Source: Mucilaginibacter sabulilitoris (GTDB lineage: Bacteria > Bacteroidota > Bacteroidia > Sphingobacteriales > Sphingobacteriaceae). Taken from it: 64,000 bases of DNA. Under the pieces are notes generated by a model. That model saw nothing but the letters and a program-made list of their open reading frames with translations, ran no database searches and had not been told where the DNA came from. Position numbers and translations under genes: made by a program. Below are positions 37,653 to 46,785 of this stretch, in pieces. The stretch lies in contig NZ_CP139558.1 in assembly GCF_034262375.1 (NCBI RefSeq), positions 5,456,001 to 5,520,000 on the forward strand, read 5' to 3'. The stretch's first letter is position 1; each line of letters starts with the position of its first letter.

Positions 37653-39323
37653 TTACGCCCAGTTAAAATCAACTATCTTACCGTCCAGTTTCCATTTATC
37701 GGGTTGCGGGTTGGTTGCCCAATCGAGCGGCTCGCCGAGGGGCTGTACTTTGGCCGCCTCAGAAAAAGCCTGTTTAATAGCAGTTTTTTGCGCCTCACCC
37801 AAGGCCTCGGGTTGGGCCGATATAAAGAGCGGTGCGCCACTGCCGGCCAGCAGTTCCAGCCATTGTTTATTCCGTTCCCAGCTGATATCGGTGGTAAGGC
37901 CCACGCAATCGCCATCAACGGCATAAAACTTATTGTGCTGCGGCAAGCGGAAAGCAAGTGTGTTAACACCCATTTTACGGGTACGGCTCCACTCCTTACC
38001 GCTGGTATCGTCGCCTATGCGGCAAAGTTCAAACACACCGGCCGAGAGGTGGCTCATGGTATTACAGCCAATAATATACATATCATTACCAGCCGCAGCG
38101 CGAATAGCTCCGTATAGGTCATTAATGATCTCGGCCGTAGTTTTGCTCCGGTCGTTAAAGTTCCAGCCGGGAGCGGTTATACTCCCTTTCATATCAAAAC
38201 CCCATCTGCCGGTAATGTCATAGGTGCTGAAATCATGCTTAACCATATCATACCCCCATTGCTTGTACACATCAAAATTGTGTTTGATACGGGCAATGTT
38301 TTCGGGTATAGTGGGATCAAGTACCGGATTTTTAGGGTTATCCCTGCCGGGGATCTTTGGCGCAAGCAAACTGGCTTTTTCATCATGTTTGGCACAAAGC
38401 GGCCGCATCCATAAACCGGGGCGCATACCCAGCTTTTTGATTTCACCGGCCAGCAGGTGCATATCCTTAAACTTATCGTTTGGCTTTGAAAAATCATCAT
38501 TCCAGCCGCCATCTCCTGGCAATAGCGGTGAGTATTGCGCCCAGCCCGCGTCCACTACCGAAAACGGACGGTTATGGGTATCTGTAACCAATTCGGCCAT
38601 CATAGCTGTGGTCTTCTTGATCAGATCGAACGAATTATTGCCATAAGCAAAATACCAATCATTTATACCATAAACAGGTTGTTTGGGCAGACGTGGCTTA
38701 GCGCACATCATACCGCAAAACCTGTGTGTGGTAAAGTATGGATTTTCGCCCGCAAGGCCATCGGTAGTAATAATATCGGCAGCATGCAGCTCGCGGCTGC
38801 CCAGCAGTACACCATTACCACCCGAGTGGGTATCTAAAGTAAGTTCAAGGCTATCATTAGTCAGCCCCCACCAACATATGCTATGGCAGCCTGTTTTTAC
38901 CCCAAAGCAAGCGGTTTGTTTATCGTCATGTATAATTACATACCACGGATTTTTAACCCCGTCGGGTTTGGTTTTCCATTGCAGATCGCCATAAGAGCGT
39001 TCCCAATGGTCGCCCAGGAATTTGGAACCCGGCGACAGGTTATGCTTCCATTTTAAGCGTACCGAGTTAAGCTGCTGTGTTAGCGAAGTAACAAATACGC
39101 CTTTTGCATTACCCGCATTTTTTAAGTTCACCGTAATATCTTTATAGGTAAACGTTGTGCCGCCGGTGCCCTGAAGTTTAAACCATTCATCGCCAGATTG
39201 TGCCCAAACCTCATCGGGAGCATTAATAGCACTTGTTTGTGCCGAGGTTGCATAAGTAAGCCTACTGAAAAGCACAGCTGCCACAGTAGTTGCAGAAAGT
39301 TTTATAAAGTGTCGCCTTTGCAT
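37653..39323 (-). CDS. Clan GH-D (alpha-galactosidase-like) glycoside hydrolase, Tat-exported
   Basis: A 556-residue enzyme with a twin-arginine signal (RRHFIK at residues 3-8). An N-terminal beta-sandwich (~35-210) is followed by a TIM barrel (~215-510). VVDAGWAQYSP and GLWMRPL are typical barrel strands; Asp364 in MVKHDFSTYD is the likely nucleophile and Asp438/439 in CRIGDDTSG the likely acid/base, as in GH27/GH36 alpha-galactosidases. I cannot assign it to one GH family or decide the sugar. It ends in a strong terminator. Confidence 0.82.
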   Translation of the reverse strand: MQRRHFIKLSATTVAAVLFSRLTYATSAQTSAINAPDEVWAQSGDEWFKLQGTGGTTFTYKDITVNLKNAGNAKGVFVTSLTQQLNSVRLKWKHNLSPGSKFLGDHWERSYGDLQWKTKPDGVKNPWYVIIHDDKQTACFGVKTGCHSICWWGLTNDSLELTLDTHSGGNGVLLGSRELHAADIITTDGLAGENPYFTTHRFCGMMCAKPRLPKQPVYGINDWYFAYGNNSFDLIKKTTAMMAELVTDTHNRPFSVVDAGWAQYSPLLPGDGGWNDDFSKPNDKFKDMHLLAGEIKKLGMRPGLWMRPLCAKHDEKASLLAPKIPGRDNPKNPVLDPTIPENIARIKHNFDVYKQWGYDMVKHDFSTYDITGRWGFDMKGSITAPGWNFNDRSKTTAEIINDLYGAIRAAAGNDMYIIGCNTMSHLSAGVFELCRIGDDTSGKEWSRTRKMGVNTLAFRLPQHNKFYAVDGDCVGLTTDISWERNKQWLELLAGSGAPLFISAQPEALGEAQKTAIKQAFSEAAKVQPLGEPLDWATNPQPDKWKLDGKIVDFNWA

Positions 39324-39392
39324 AGTGATGTATTGGTTTTACAACGTTACTAAAAGGTTTCAGCTAATGAAAATATTTTGTAAAACAACATA

Positions 39393-39655
39393 GACTCACC
39401 CCGGCTACGCTTCGCTCGCCGACCCTATACGCCTGCGGCGCAAAGAGGGTGCAGGGTTTTTATTTTATTTGTGTTGCATTGATTATTAAGTATTCATTCC
39501 TCTTTCCCCAACCCTCCGGCTTCGCCGCAAAGAGGGTGATCCAGCGAAGCGTAGATCGGGTGAGTCGGGGCGCGGAGAGGCCTGCCCACTATACTTCGAC
39601 TGAGCTCAGTATGACATCGTTCGCGATTGCTTCGTCGTACCTCCCCGCAATGATA
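39393..39655. repeat. Composite intergenic repeat cluster 1 (B+, B-, C, A units)
   Basis: Between the hydrolase and ABM genes lies a mosaic: unit B forward (39393-39451, starting GACTCACCCCG and ending in a GCGCAAAGAGGGTG hairpin), unit B reverse (39511-39566, ending GATCGGGTGAGTC), unit C (39571-39616, CCTGCCCACTATACTTCGAC and on) and unit A (39616-39655, GCGATTGCTTCGTCG and on). The two B units are inverted relative to each other. No gene is present in 39324-39672. Confidence 0.8.
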
Positions 39656-39672
39656 TATTTTTGTTGGATATA

Positions 39673-40131
39673 TTACTTTTTCTGTTTCGACTCCAATGCA
39701 ATAGGGTCAACTTCAACAAGCTCGAGCGATTTTACCATATTCTTTGTGGTGCTTTTGTATTTTTTAAAATGTGGCTTTTCTAAATGCGCCTTATACGCGT
39801 CGGCATCGGCATATATTTCAAAAACGGTGATGTGTGTAGGATTATCTTTGTCGGCAACAGCATATAGGGTAATTACTCCGGACTCAACACGCACCGAAGT
39901 TTCGACATTTTCTTTCAGTGCAGCTTTATACTTATCCAATTGAGCCGGATCAATCTGAAGTTTGGCCACACGTACAATTTGCTTTTTGTTTTGAGCGGAG
40001 GCGCTACCGAGTAAAAATAAGGTTAACGTAAACATTGCAAAAATTGGTAACAGCTTACGGCTGATTTTCAATAATCCTGTTATACGGGCATCTTTTCCAA
40101 ATACTCCCGGCCTTAAAATTACAGCGCCCAT
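39673..40131 (-). CDS. Exported ABM-domain (YgiN-like) monooxygenase family protein
   Basis: A 152-residue protein. The C-terminal ~95 residues form an antibiotic-biosynthesis-monooxygenase (dimeric alpha/beta barrel) domain: KLQIDPAQLDKYKAALKENVETSVRVESGVITLYA..ITVFEIYADADAYKAH is spread over residues ~57-115. The N-terminus contains a signal peptide (KISRKLLPIF..LFLLGSASAQ), so the domain is exported. The start is uncertain: ATG at 40131 overlaps the cupin gene by 13 bases; TTG at 40071 or ATG at 40035 are alternatives. It is coupled to the upstream cupin gene. Confidence 0.8.
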   Translation of the reverse strand: MGAVILRPGVFGKDARITGLLKISRKLLPIFAMFTLTLFLLGSASAQNKKQIVRVAKLQIDPAQLDKYKAALKENVETSVRVESGVITLYAVADKDNPTHITVFEIYADADAYKAHLEKPHFKKYKSTTKNMVKSLELVEVDPIALESKQKK

Positions 40132-40541
40132 CTTTCCCGCTTTTCCTGGTGGCTGTATTGATCGTCCGTCACCTGCTCCATCCAGTCAACAGGCGAGCCA
40201 TTATCTTTTTCCTGTACGGCTATATGGCTCATGGCTGTAGTGGCGGTAGCGCCATGCCAATGCTTTTCGCCGGGTGAAAACCATACTACATCTCCCTGAT
40301 GGATTTCTTCTATTTGTCCGCCTTCACGCTGTACCCAGCCCCTGCCTGCCGTAACAATGAGTGTTTGCCCAAGCGGATGGGTATGCCACGCGGTGCGGGC
40401 CCCCGGCTCAAAGGTAACCAGCGCCATAACTACACGGGATGGCTCTGGCGGACTATTAAGCGGATCAATGCGTACTTCTCCTGTAAAATATTCTTCCAAT
40501 CCTTTACCCGATGGCTGTGAGCCGCTGCGTTTAATTTCCAT
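40119..40541 (-). CDS. Cupin protein resembling (R)-hydroxynitrile lyase
   Basis: A 140-residue single-domain cupin. From memory it is strikingly close to the manganese-dependent cupin hydroxynitrile lyase of Granulicella tundricola (GtHNL): the start MEIKRSGSQPSGKG, the block TFEPGARTAWHTHPLGQTLI and FSPGEKHWHGA align without gaps. The metal ligands fall at the same positions: His53, His55, Gln59, His94. GtHNL cleaves mandelonitrile to benzaldehyde and HCN; the natural role of the family is unclear. I use the ATG at 40541; the longer open frame to 40814 reads through an intergenic repeat. Confidence 0.88.
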   Translation of the reverse strand: MEIKRSGSQPSGKGLEEYFTGEVRIDPLNSPPEPSRVVMALVTFEPGARTAWHTHPLGQTLIVTAGRGWVQREGGQIEEIHQGDVVWFSPGEKHWHGATATTAMSHIAVQEKDNGSPVDWMEQVTDDQYSHQEKRERWAL

Positions 40542-40642
40542 AATTAGCTTTTTATTGATATATAAAGATAAGCCATAACGGTTTATTAAGTGACGTATGT
40601 AGGGCTTTTTTGTTTTTATTATTGGAGATAGTATGGCGTTTC

Positions 40643-40950
40643 GACTCACCCCGGCACCGCTTCGCTCGCCGACCCCCTCTGCGCCTGCGGCGCAAAGGGG
40701 GTGCCTGGTGTGGAAAGCCTCACCCAACCCTCTCCAAAGGTGAGGGCTTAAAAAAAGTATTTTAATGTCTCCCTCAAGGGGAGATTTAGAGGGGCTCTTT
40801 GCTTCGTACCTCAATGACGCGTTTTTTATTTACTTTCTTAACCCTCTTTGCGGCGAAGCCGGAGGAGGGTGGTCCAGCGAAGCGCAGATCGGGTGAGTCA
40901 GACGCGGAGAGGCCTGCCCACCATGCTTCGACGAAGCTCAGCATGACACC
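40643..40950. repeat. Composite intergenic repeat cluster 2 (B+, D, B-, C units)
   Basis: The gap 40542-40960 holds unit B forward (40643-40703), a short palindromic unit with CCTCACCC/GGTGAGGG arms (40716-40748), a CTCCCTCAAGGGGAG hairpin (40769-40783), unit B reverse (40841-40900) and unit C (40902-40950, CCACCATGCTTCGACGAAGC and on). Same order as cluster 1. No gene is present. Confidence 0.8.
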
Positions 40951-40960
40951 TGTTTTTACA

Positions 40961-42262
40961 TTAATTAAAATATATAGTAAATTCCGTTTGCTTGTCGGCA
41001 ATGGTTTTGAGGCTAAACTCGGAGCCATGGTTTAGCAGTATTTCCCTAACAAGAGTAAGGCCTATCCCCTGTCCGTCTTTTTTGGTGCTGAAAAACGGCG
41101 AAAACAGGTTGGCATGTTGTTCCGCGCTTATGCCCTTACCCGTATCGGTTATGACCAGTTTTTTCTCGGCAGGCATGGCAGTAAACTTCACCAGGCCGCC
41201 GTCTTCAATTGCTTCAATGGCATTTTTCACAATGTTTATAAGGGCCTGCTCTAACTGCTGTTCATCGGCCATGATACTGATGGCTTCTTCGGGCAGGCTA
41301 AATTCAAATATTACCGCGTTATCCCGTGCTTTCGCATCCATTAATATGGCTACGGCATTTATTACCTTTTGCAGCACAACGGGTTGCTTGTTGGCCGGCG
41401 GCAGTTTAACCAGATCGGCAAAATTGCGCATAAACAAGTTAAGGTTCTGGTTTCGGTCCATAGCTACCTGCAGGGCATCCTTTAGCGTATCAAACCTATG
41501 GTTCTCCCAAAGCTGGTTAGTTTTCATGGCCGATTGCATAATGGAGTTTACCGGACCAATGGTATTATTAACCTCATGTGCCATCATCCTGATCACCTTG
41601 CCGTACACCTTCTTTTCGGCAGCTAATATCTCTGCTGTGAGGTCCTCTATCATAATAAAATGGCGCGAAAAACCACGGTCAACAAAGTGCGATTTTTGCA
41701 GTTTGAATGAGTTTACCCCATCGAGCTTAATGACTATTGTTTCGCCCGATTTAATTTTTCTGATCTGTTTAAACAACGGGTGATCCAACTCCTGAACAGA
41801 TTGGTTACGCAGCTCATCCTCAGTAAGCGAAAGCAATTGCAGCGCTTTGGGATTGATTTGCTGTATTCGATCATCAAAATCAAGGATAATAATACCAGTT
41901 GGAGAAGTATGTATGAGTTTCTCCAAAAAGAAATGCTGCTGTTCCTGCCGGGTGCGTTCTGTTCTCAACTCATCCATCATCTGGTTATAAACATTAATTA
42001 GTTCATCAATTTCGTGCTTACCGGTAGATAAAAACTTAACATTAAAATCCTTGTCTTTAATGGCATCTACCCCTTGCATTAATGATTTTAAAGGCTGAAT
42101 AAGTTGGTTGTAGAGCCGCCATGCAATGATGATGGAAATGATTACAAACACCTCCGAAACGATGAAGAATATTTTGTTCTGATCGAAAATAAAGTAAGTA
42201 AGCACCAGCGTTATAAGGTGCAGTATCACCACGAACAAAATATATTTAGTCCTCAGTTTCAT
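40961..42262 (-). CDS. Sensor histidine kinase of the export operon (NtrB-like)
   Basis: A 433-residue kinase with two N-terminal membrane helices (~7-27 and ~31-51), a HAMP-like region (~53-105), a PAS-like domain (~110-210), the phospho-acceptor MMAHEVNNTIGPV (His229) and an ATP-binding domain (NIVKNAIEAIEDGG, ITDTGKGIS, GQGIGLTLVREILL). The ATG at 42262 overlaps the end of the regulator gene by 17 bases; the longer frame to 42304 lacks support. It should phosphorylate the sigma54 activator encoded just upstream. Confidence 0.92.
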   Translation of the reverse strand: MKLRTKYILFVVILHLITLVLTYFIFDQNKIFFIVSEVFVIISIIIAWRLYNQLIQPLKSLMQGVDAIKDKDFNVKFLSTGKHEIDELINVYNQMMDELRTERTRQEQQHFFLEKLIHTSPTGIIILDFDDRIQQINPKALQLLSLTEDELRNQSVQELDHPLFKQIRKIKSGETIVIKLDGVNSFKLQKSHFVDRGFSRHFIMIEDLTAEILAAEKKVYGKVIRMMAHEVNNTIGPVNSIMQSAMKTNQLWENHRFDTLKDALQVAMDRNQNLNLFMRNFADLVKLPPANKQPVVLQKVINAVAILMDAKARDNAVIFEFSLPEEAISIMADEQQLEQALINIVKNAIEAIEDGGLVKFTAMPAEKKLVITDTGKGISAEQHANLFSPFFSTKKDGQGIGLTLVREILLNHGSEFSLKTIADKQTEFTIYFN

Positions 42263-43619
42263 CGTATGGTATCTGGTATTTATCCAAGCGCCGGTACAGG
42301 GCACTGCGCGTGAGCCCCAGCGAGGCGGCCGCTCTGCTTATTTTGTTCTTATGATGATCCATGGCCCGTTTTATCATCTCTACCTCTACTTCTTCGAGCG
42401 TTAAAGTACCTACGCCGGGCAATTGCATGTTCCCTTTTTTCACCGGCGATAATTCAAGCTGCGACCGGAAATCATCAATACCCAGTTCGTCTTTTTTACT
42501 CACCAGTATAGAGCGTTCTACCAGGTTTTTTAACTGCCTGATGTTACCCGGCAACGGCAACTGCTGCAGCCATTTCATGGCGCTTGCAGCTACCGACAGT
42601 TTGGGCCGATTGTATATTTCCTTTAAGTTATTAATAAAAAAGTTTACCAGCAAAGGGATATCCTTTGGCCGCTCGCGCAGCGCGGGCAGATAAACCGTAA
42701 TGAGGTTAATACGATAAAGCAGGTCTTCGCGGAACGTGCCTTTGCTTACCATATCGTTAAGATTTTTATTGGTGGCACATACTACGCGCACATCAACCGT
42801 TTTGGTGCGGCTGCTGCCCAGCACCTCGTAGGTGCGATCCTGCAACACACGCAGCAGCTTTACCTGGCTGCTGGCATCCAGATCGCCAATTTCATCTAAA
42901 AAAATGGTGCCTTTATTAGACATTTCAAAACGACCGATCCTGTCAAACCGGGCATCGGTAAAGGCCCCCCGCACATGGCCAAACATTTCGCTCTCGAACA
43001 GCGAGGTAGATACCCCACCCAGGTTCACCTTTATAAAAGGTTTATTACGCTTTAAACTGTTCTGGTGAATGGCCTCGGCTATCAGCTCTTTACCCGTGCC
43101 GCTTTCGCCCATAATAAGGATGGAAGCATCGGTTGGGGCTACCCGGCCAATAGTTTCCAGGATATTGAGCACCTGGGGGTCTTCGCCAATAATATGCTGA
43201 AAATTGTAGGTTTTATCTAACTGCTTACGGGTACGGTGCTCGGTTTTACTTTCCTGCAAATCGAGCAGGGTTTTAACCGACTGGATAAGGTGCTCATTAC
43301 TCCAGGGTTTATTGATAAAATCATTCGCGCCCATTTTCATACCTTTTACGGCCAGTTCGATACTACCCCAACCGGTTATCAGTATAACAGGAATACCCGC
43401 ATTAAGCTGTTTTATTTTGCCCAGCAGTTCCAGTCCTTCGCTGCCCGAAGTATCTATCGAAAAATTAAGATCGAGGATAATCAATTCCTGGGTATTTTTC
43501 CGGATCACCTTTAAGGCATCGCCCGGATTTTCGGTGCATACCGTATCATAACCCTCGCTTTTAAGCAAGAGTGTAAGCGAGGTTCGTACAGCCAGATCAT
43601 CATCAATAACCAATATCAT
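42246..43619 (-). CDS. Sigma54-dependent response regulator (NtrC family)
   Basis: A 457-residue activator with three domains. The receiver (1-120) has phospho-acceptor Asp50 and a longer than usual loop after it (LNFSIDTSGSEG). The AAA+ domain (~140-375) has Walker A GESGTGKE (171-178), the sigma54-contact loop as GAFTDA (218-223) instead of GAFTGA, and Walker B IFLDEIG (239-245). A Fis-type helix-turn-helix closes the protein (~415-452, SRAAASLGLTRSALYRRLDK). It follows the permease genes and precedes its kinase. A sigma54 promoter lies upstream of the first gene of the same operon, so it probably activates its own operon. Confidence 0.95.
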   Translation of the reverse strand: MILVIDDDLAVRTSLTLLLKSEGYDTVCTENPGDALKVIRKNTQELIILDLNFSIDTSGSEGLELLGKIKQLNAGIPVILITGWGSIELAVKGMKMGANDFINKPWSNEHLIQSVKTLLDLQESKTEHRTRKQLDKTYNFQHIIGEDPQVLNILETIGRVAPTDASILIMGESGTGKELIAEAIHQNSLKRNKPFIKVNLGGVSTSLFESEMFGHVRGAFTDARFDRIGRFEMSNKGTIFLDEIGDLDASSQVKLLRVLQDRTYEVLGSSRTKTVDVRVVCATNKNLNDMVSKGTFREDLLYRINLITVYLPALRERPKDIPLLVNFFINNLKEIYNRPKLSVAASAMKWLQQLPLPGNIRQLKNLVERSILVSKKDELGIDDFRSQLELSPVKKGNMQLPGVGTLTLEEVEVEMIKRAMDHHKNKISRAAASLGLTRSALYRRLDKYQIPYDETED

Positions 43620-43640
43620 AATAGCAGGTTAATATCGTAA

Positions 43641-44825
43641 TTATTCTTCATGTAAAGCCACCGCCGGATAAATTGCCGCGGCCTGCCTGCCCGGGTATAG
43701 CGAACACACAAATACCAGCGCGTAAATAAATATAACAGCCAGCAAAATGGCCATGAGGTAGATGCCTGCCGAAAGGTCAAAAACATTAAGTATTGGGAAC
43801 TGCACCGCGAAGAATGTGCCGACGATTAACGATATCGTTGCCAGTATCATTGACTCGGTAATAAGCTGTGAGGAAACAGAACCGCCCGTAGCCCCTACCG
43901 CCCTGCGCAAACCAATTTCGCCGCGCCTCCGGTTAATATTATACCACAATACGCCAAATAAGCCCAGGGCAACATTAATGATCAGGAAGCTACCTACTAT
44001 GGTTAATACAATCATGGGCACTAAGGTAAAGTAGTTGATGTTTGTACGTTTATTCACCATGTGTTCTATCTCTACGTTTGAATCTTTCATGTAATTGGCC
44101 AGCGTTTTATATAAACGAGCTTCAAAAGCGGCCCCGGTATTGGGGGCTACCTTTACCATGATCTTTCCAAACCAGCGGAAAGCCCCGGTGTCCGCACGAT
44201 GGTAAAGAGCGTAACCGGAAGGGGCATAATCTCCTTTTACTTTAACTCCCTGTATCACGCCTATTATCTGCATTCTCTGTTTATCGTCAGCATTTCCTAA
44301 TACTTTACCTATAGCGGTTTCGCTGCCAAATATCTTTTCTTTTAACTCGTTGTTTATTACCACATGCTCATACTTGCCAATGGCGTCTGCCTTATTGAAC
44401 CAGCGGCCTTCGAGCACTTTTGCGTTTAAGGCTTCTTTATAACCATCGTCAGACGTGTACCAGTTTACAGGACTTGTCTGTTTTTTATTATAAGTAACCA
44501 AACTTGTCCACATGCTATTTGAAAACGGAACGTTGTTACTGCAAAAACTTAGCTCCCTTATCTCGGGCATGGCTTTAATGGTACTTCTTAAAGTTTCATA
44601 ATACCTGTTAACCGAGTCGGTACTTTTGCTTTTAAAGGTATTGTTGTAAGATACAACCCATAAATTCTTGTACTCAAAGCCCATCGGTTTTTTATAATTG
44701 TTGTAATAGTAAACCAGCAATGTAAACACTGCAAACAACACCAGGAATGAGAATAACATCTCGGACATCAACAAAAAGTTTTGTTTCTTTTTATTCCAGA
44801 TCAGTTTAAATAAATGCTTTAACAT
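43641..44825 (-). CDS. FtsX-type ABC transporter permease (second)
   Basis: A 394-residue MacB-type permease: one membrane helix near the N-terminus (~20-42), a large periplasmic domain (~50-265) with MacB_PCD features (LNAKVLEGRWFNKADAIG), and three C-terminal helices. The segment RRRGEIGLRRAVGATGGSV between helices 2 and 3 is the usual FtsX coupling motif. It pairs with the preceding permease to form a heterodimer with the ATPase. Confidence 0.92.
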   Translation of the reverse strand: MLKHLFKLIWNKKKQNFLLMSEMLFSFLVLFAVFTLLVYYYNNYKKPMGFEYKNLWVVSYNNTFKSKSTDSVNRYYETLRSTIKAMPEIRELSFCSNNVPFSNSMWTSLVTYNKKQTSPVNWYTSDDGYKEALNAKVLEGRWFNKADAIGKYEHVVINNELKEKIFGSETAIGKVLGNADDKQRMQIIGVIQGVKVKGDYAPSGYALYHRADTGAFRWFGKIMVKVAPNTGAAFEARLYKTLANYMKDSNVEIEHMVNKRTNINYFTLVPMIVLTIVGSFLIINVALGLFGVLWYNINRRRGEIGLRRAVGATGGSVSSQLITESMILATISLIVGTFFAVQFPILNVFDLSAGIYLMAILLAVIFIYALVFVCSLYPGRQAAAIYPAVALHEE

Positions 44826-44855
44826 GATATTTTAATTTAAATGATTTGACAGTTT

Positions 44856-46085
44856 TTATTGTGCTTTTAAAGCGGTTACCACATTAAGCTTTGACATACG
44901 CCACGCCGGGTAAACCCCAGACAGCAGGCCAAACAAAAAGCAGATGAGCAAACCAATAGCTAATACGGTGAAATTGACAGACAATATTAAATTAGGTATC
45001 AGATTAAACCCGTTTAACACCTGGATAGCCACAAACGATAACACAACACCAATGAGCCCGCCCAATAAAGTGAGTATAATATTCTCCACAATAAACTGGT
45101 AAACCAATGTTTTGGATGATGCGCCAAAAGCTTTGCGCACCCCTATCTCAGACGAGCGCTCCATGATACGGGTAATATTAATATTCACGAGATTGAGGCT
45201 CGGCAACAGAGTTACCAGCAGCACAAATATGCCAATGGCCGTAAGCACAATGGTCACCCCGGATTTATCTTCATTACCGGTATTCACATAGCTAACGATA
45301 TAGGAGTCGGCATGGCTGTACATTTTGACAACATTTTTATTTTCTTTAGGCAGCCTTTGCACCATGGCATCGTACTCGGCGCACATCTTTGATAAGTCGG
45401 CTGTGGAGTTGGCCAGCATTATTCCGTAGAAATCACCCTGGTATCCCTTGCCTTTCCTGAAATCTGTTTTTGATACGGTAAAAGGCAAATAAATATCACT
45501 GTATATCATGTAACTGGTTATCGGTACATTTTTCACTACGCCGGTTACCTTGTATTTTACGTTGTCGGCTTCAATATATTTACCTACTACCGATGGAACA
45601 TCGCCAAAGTAGTCCCTTTTCATATCTTCAGATATTACGGCTACTTTATCGGCATTATCAACCTGTTGTTTGGTAAGGGCTTTACCCTCAATAAAATCAT
45701 ATTCCATAATGTCCCAATAATCGGCGTTGGTATACTTATAGTTTACGGCCAGCTTTTTATTATTAACATAGGTGTTAGTACCGTTATAGCCCGAAGAAAT
45801 CCCCAGTTTAACCGGTGTTTTTAAACCGCCCACATAATGGCTCAGGTAGTAATAAGACAAAGCACTCGAGCTGTTCCCGTCCTTCTCTTTTGACTGGAAT
45901 TTTGAGATGTACAATGATCGGTCGCGTTTCCTGTCGGGATAGCTGTCACCGACAATTTTTTCAATAAACGAGGTTAGCACCAGCAAAATGGTAAGCGTAA
46001 AGCTGATACCAAACAAGCTGATAAAGGTGAAAAACTTGCGCCGGCGCAGCACCGCTATGGCTATTTTAAAATAATTTTTAAGCAT
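44856..46085 (-). CDS. FtsX-type ABC transporter permease (first)
   Basis: A 409-residue MacB-type permease of the same build as its neighbour: N-terminal helix (~20-42), periplasmic domain (~50-280) and three C-terminal helices with RSSEIGVRKAFGASSKTLVYQF as the coupling motif. The two permeases are only distantly alike, which is the normal arrangement in Bacteroidota export operons of this type. Gap of 23 bases to the ATPase gene and 30 to the second permease. Confidence 0.92.
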   Translation of the reverse strand: MLKNYFKIAIAVLRRRKFFTFISLFGISFTLTILLVLTSFIEKIVGDSYPDRKRDRSLYISKFQSKEKDGNSSSALSYYYLSHYVGGLKTPVKLGISSGYNGTNTYVNNKKLAVNYKYTNADYWDIMEYDFIEGKALTKQQVDNADKVAVISEDMKRDYFGDVPSVVGKYIEADNVKYKVTGVVKNVPITSYMIYSDIYLPFTVSKTDFRKGKGYQGDFYGIMLANSTADLSKMCAEYDAMVQRLPKENKNVVKMYSHADSYIVSYVNTGNEDKSGVTIVLTAIGIFVLLVTLLPSLNLVNINITRIMERSSEIGVRKAFGASSKTLVYQFIVENIILTLLGGLIGVVLSFVAIQVLNGFNLIPNLILSVNFTVLAIGLLICFLFGLLSGVYPAWRMSKLNVVTALKAQ

Positions 46086-46108
46086 GATTGTAATTTTAAG
46101 CAGGTTAA

Positions 46109-46774
46109 TTACTGAACTTGTGAGCCATCAAACAAGCGCACAAGCCTGTGGGTTTTATGGGCCATATTCTCATCGTGCGTAACCATTATAATGGTAGTGC
46201 CCTCGTTACGGTTCAGGTTGATGAGGATGTCCATAATTTCGTTGCCCATGGCGCTGTCCAAATTACCGGTAGGCTCATCGGCCAGGATAATTTCGGGGCG
46301 CCCCACTATGGCCCGGGCTATAGCCACACGCTGCCTTTGCCCGCCCGAAAGCTGCGTTGGGAAATGCTTTATTCGATTAGCAAGGCCCACTTTTTCCAAT
46401 GCTTCTGTGGCCAGCTGTTTGCGCTCCTTGGCGGTGCTGTCGCGATATAATAAGGGCAACTCTACATTGTCGAGCACCTGCAGGTCATTAATGAGGTGGT
46501 AGCTTTGAAAAATAAAACCAAGTTTTTTGTTGCGGAACTGTGCCAGCTGTTTATCGTTCAGGTGATCGGTTTTTTGATCGCTTATTTTGATCTCTCCTTT
46601 TGAAGGCGCGTCGAGTAGTCCAATAATGTTAAGCAGCGTGCTTTTACCACAGCCGGATGGCCCCATGATAGATAAAAATTCGCCTTTAGCCACGTCAAGG
46701 TTTATGCTATTGAGTGCCAAAGTTTCTATGGTGTCTGTGCGGTACACCTTTTCGATGTTTTGTAAACGTATCAT
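46109..46774 (-). CDS. ABC transporter ATP-binding protein (MacB/LolD type)
   Basis: A 221-residue ATPase with Walker A GPSGCGKST (~38-46), Q loop (FIFQSYHLI), signature LSGGQRQRVAIARA, Walker B IILADEPTGNLDS and H loop (MVTHDEN). The sequence type matches MacB, LolD and FtsE. It energises the two FtsX-type permeases. The start codon is preceded by a degenerate octamer array. Confidence 0.95.
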   Translation of the reverse strand: MIRLQNIEKVYRTDTIETLALNSINLDVAKGEFLSIMGPSGCGKSTLLNIIGLLDAPSKGEIKISDQKTDHLNDKQLAQFRNKKLGFIFQSYHLINDLQVLDNVELPLLYRDSTAKERKQLATEALEKVGLANRIKHFPTQLSGGQRQRVAIARAIVGRPEIILADEPTGNLDSAMGNEIMDILINLNRNEGTTIIMVTHDENMAHKTHRLVRLFDGSQVQ

Positions 46775-46785
46775 ATTTTTAATTA

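Noticed and set aside
37442..37672. Open frame of 76 codons, minus strand
   Set aside because: It reads through the strong terminator (37519-37556) and a type C repeat; the VILSLSKD peptide is the usual translation of that repeat, not a protein.
39449..39943. Open frame of 164 codons, plus strand
   Set aside because: The first half is repeat DNA and the second half is antisense to the ABM gene, which has clear family features.
40542..40814. 91-codon N-terminal extension of the cupin gene
   Set aside because: The extension reads through repeat cluster 2; the family start MEIKR falls at 40541.
40992..41783. 263-codon open frame, plus strand
   Set aside because: It is antisense to a histidine kinase with all motifs; low-complexity Ser-rich sequence typical of a shadow frame.
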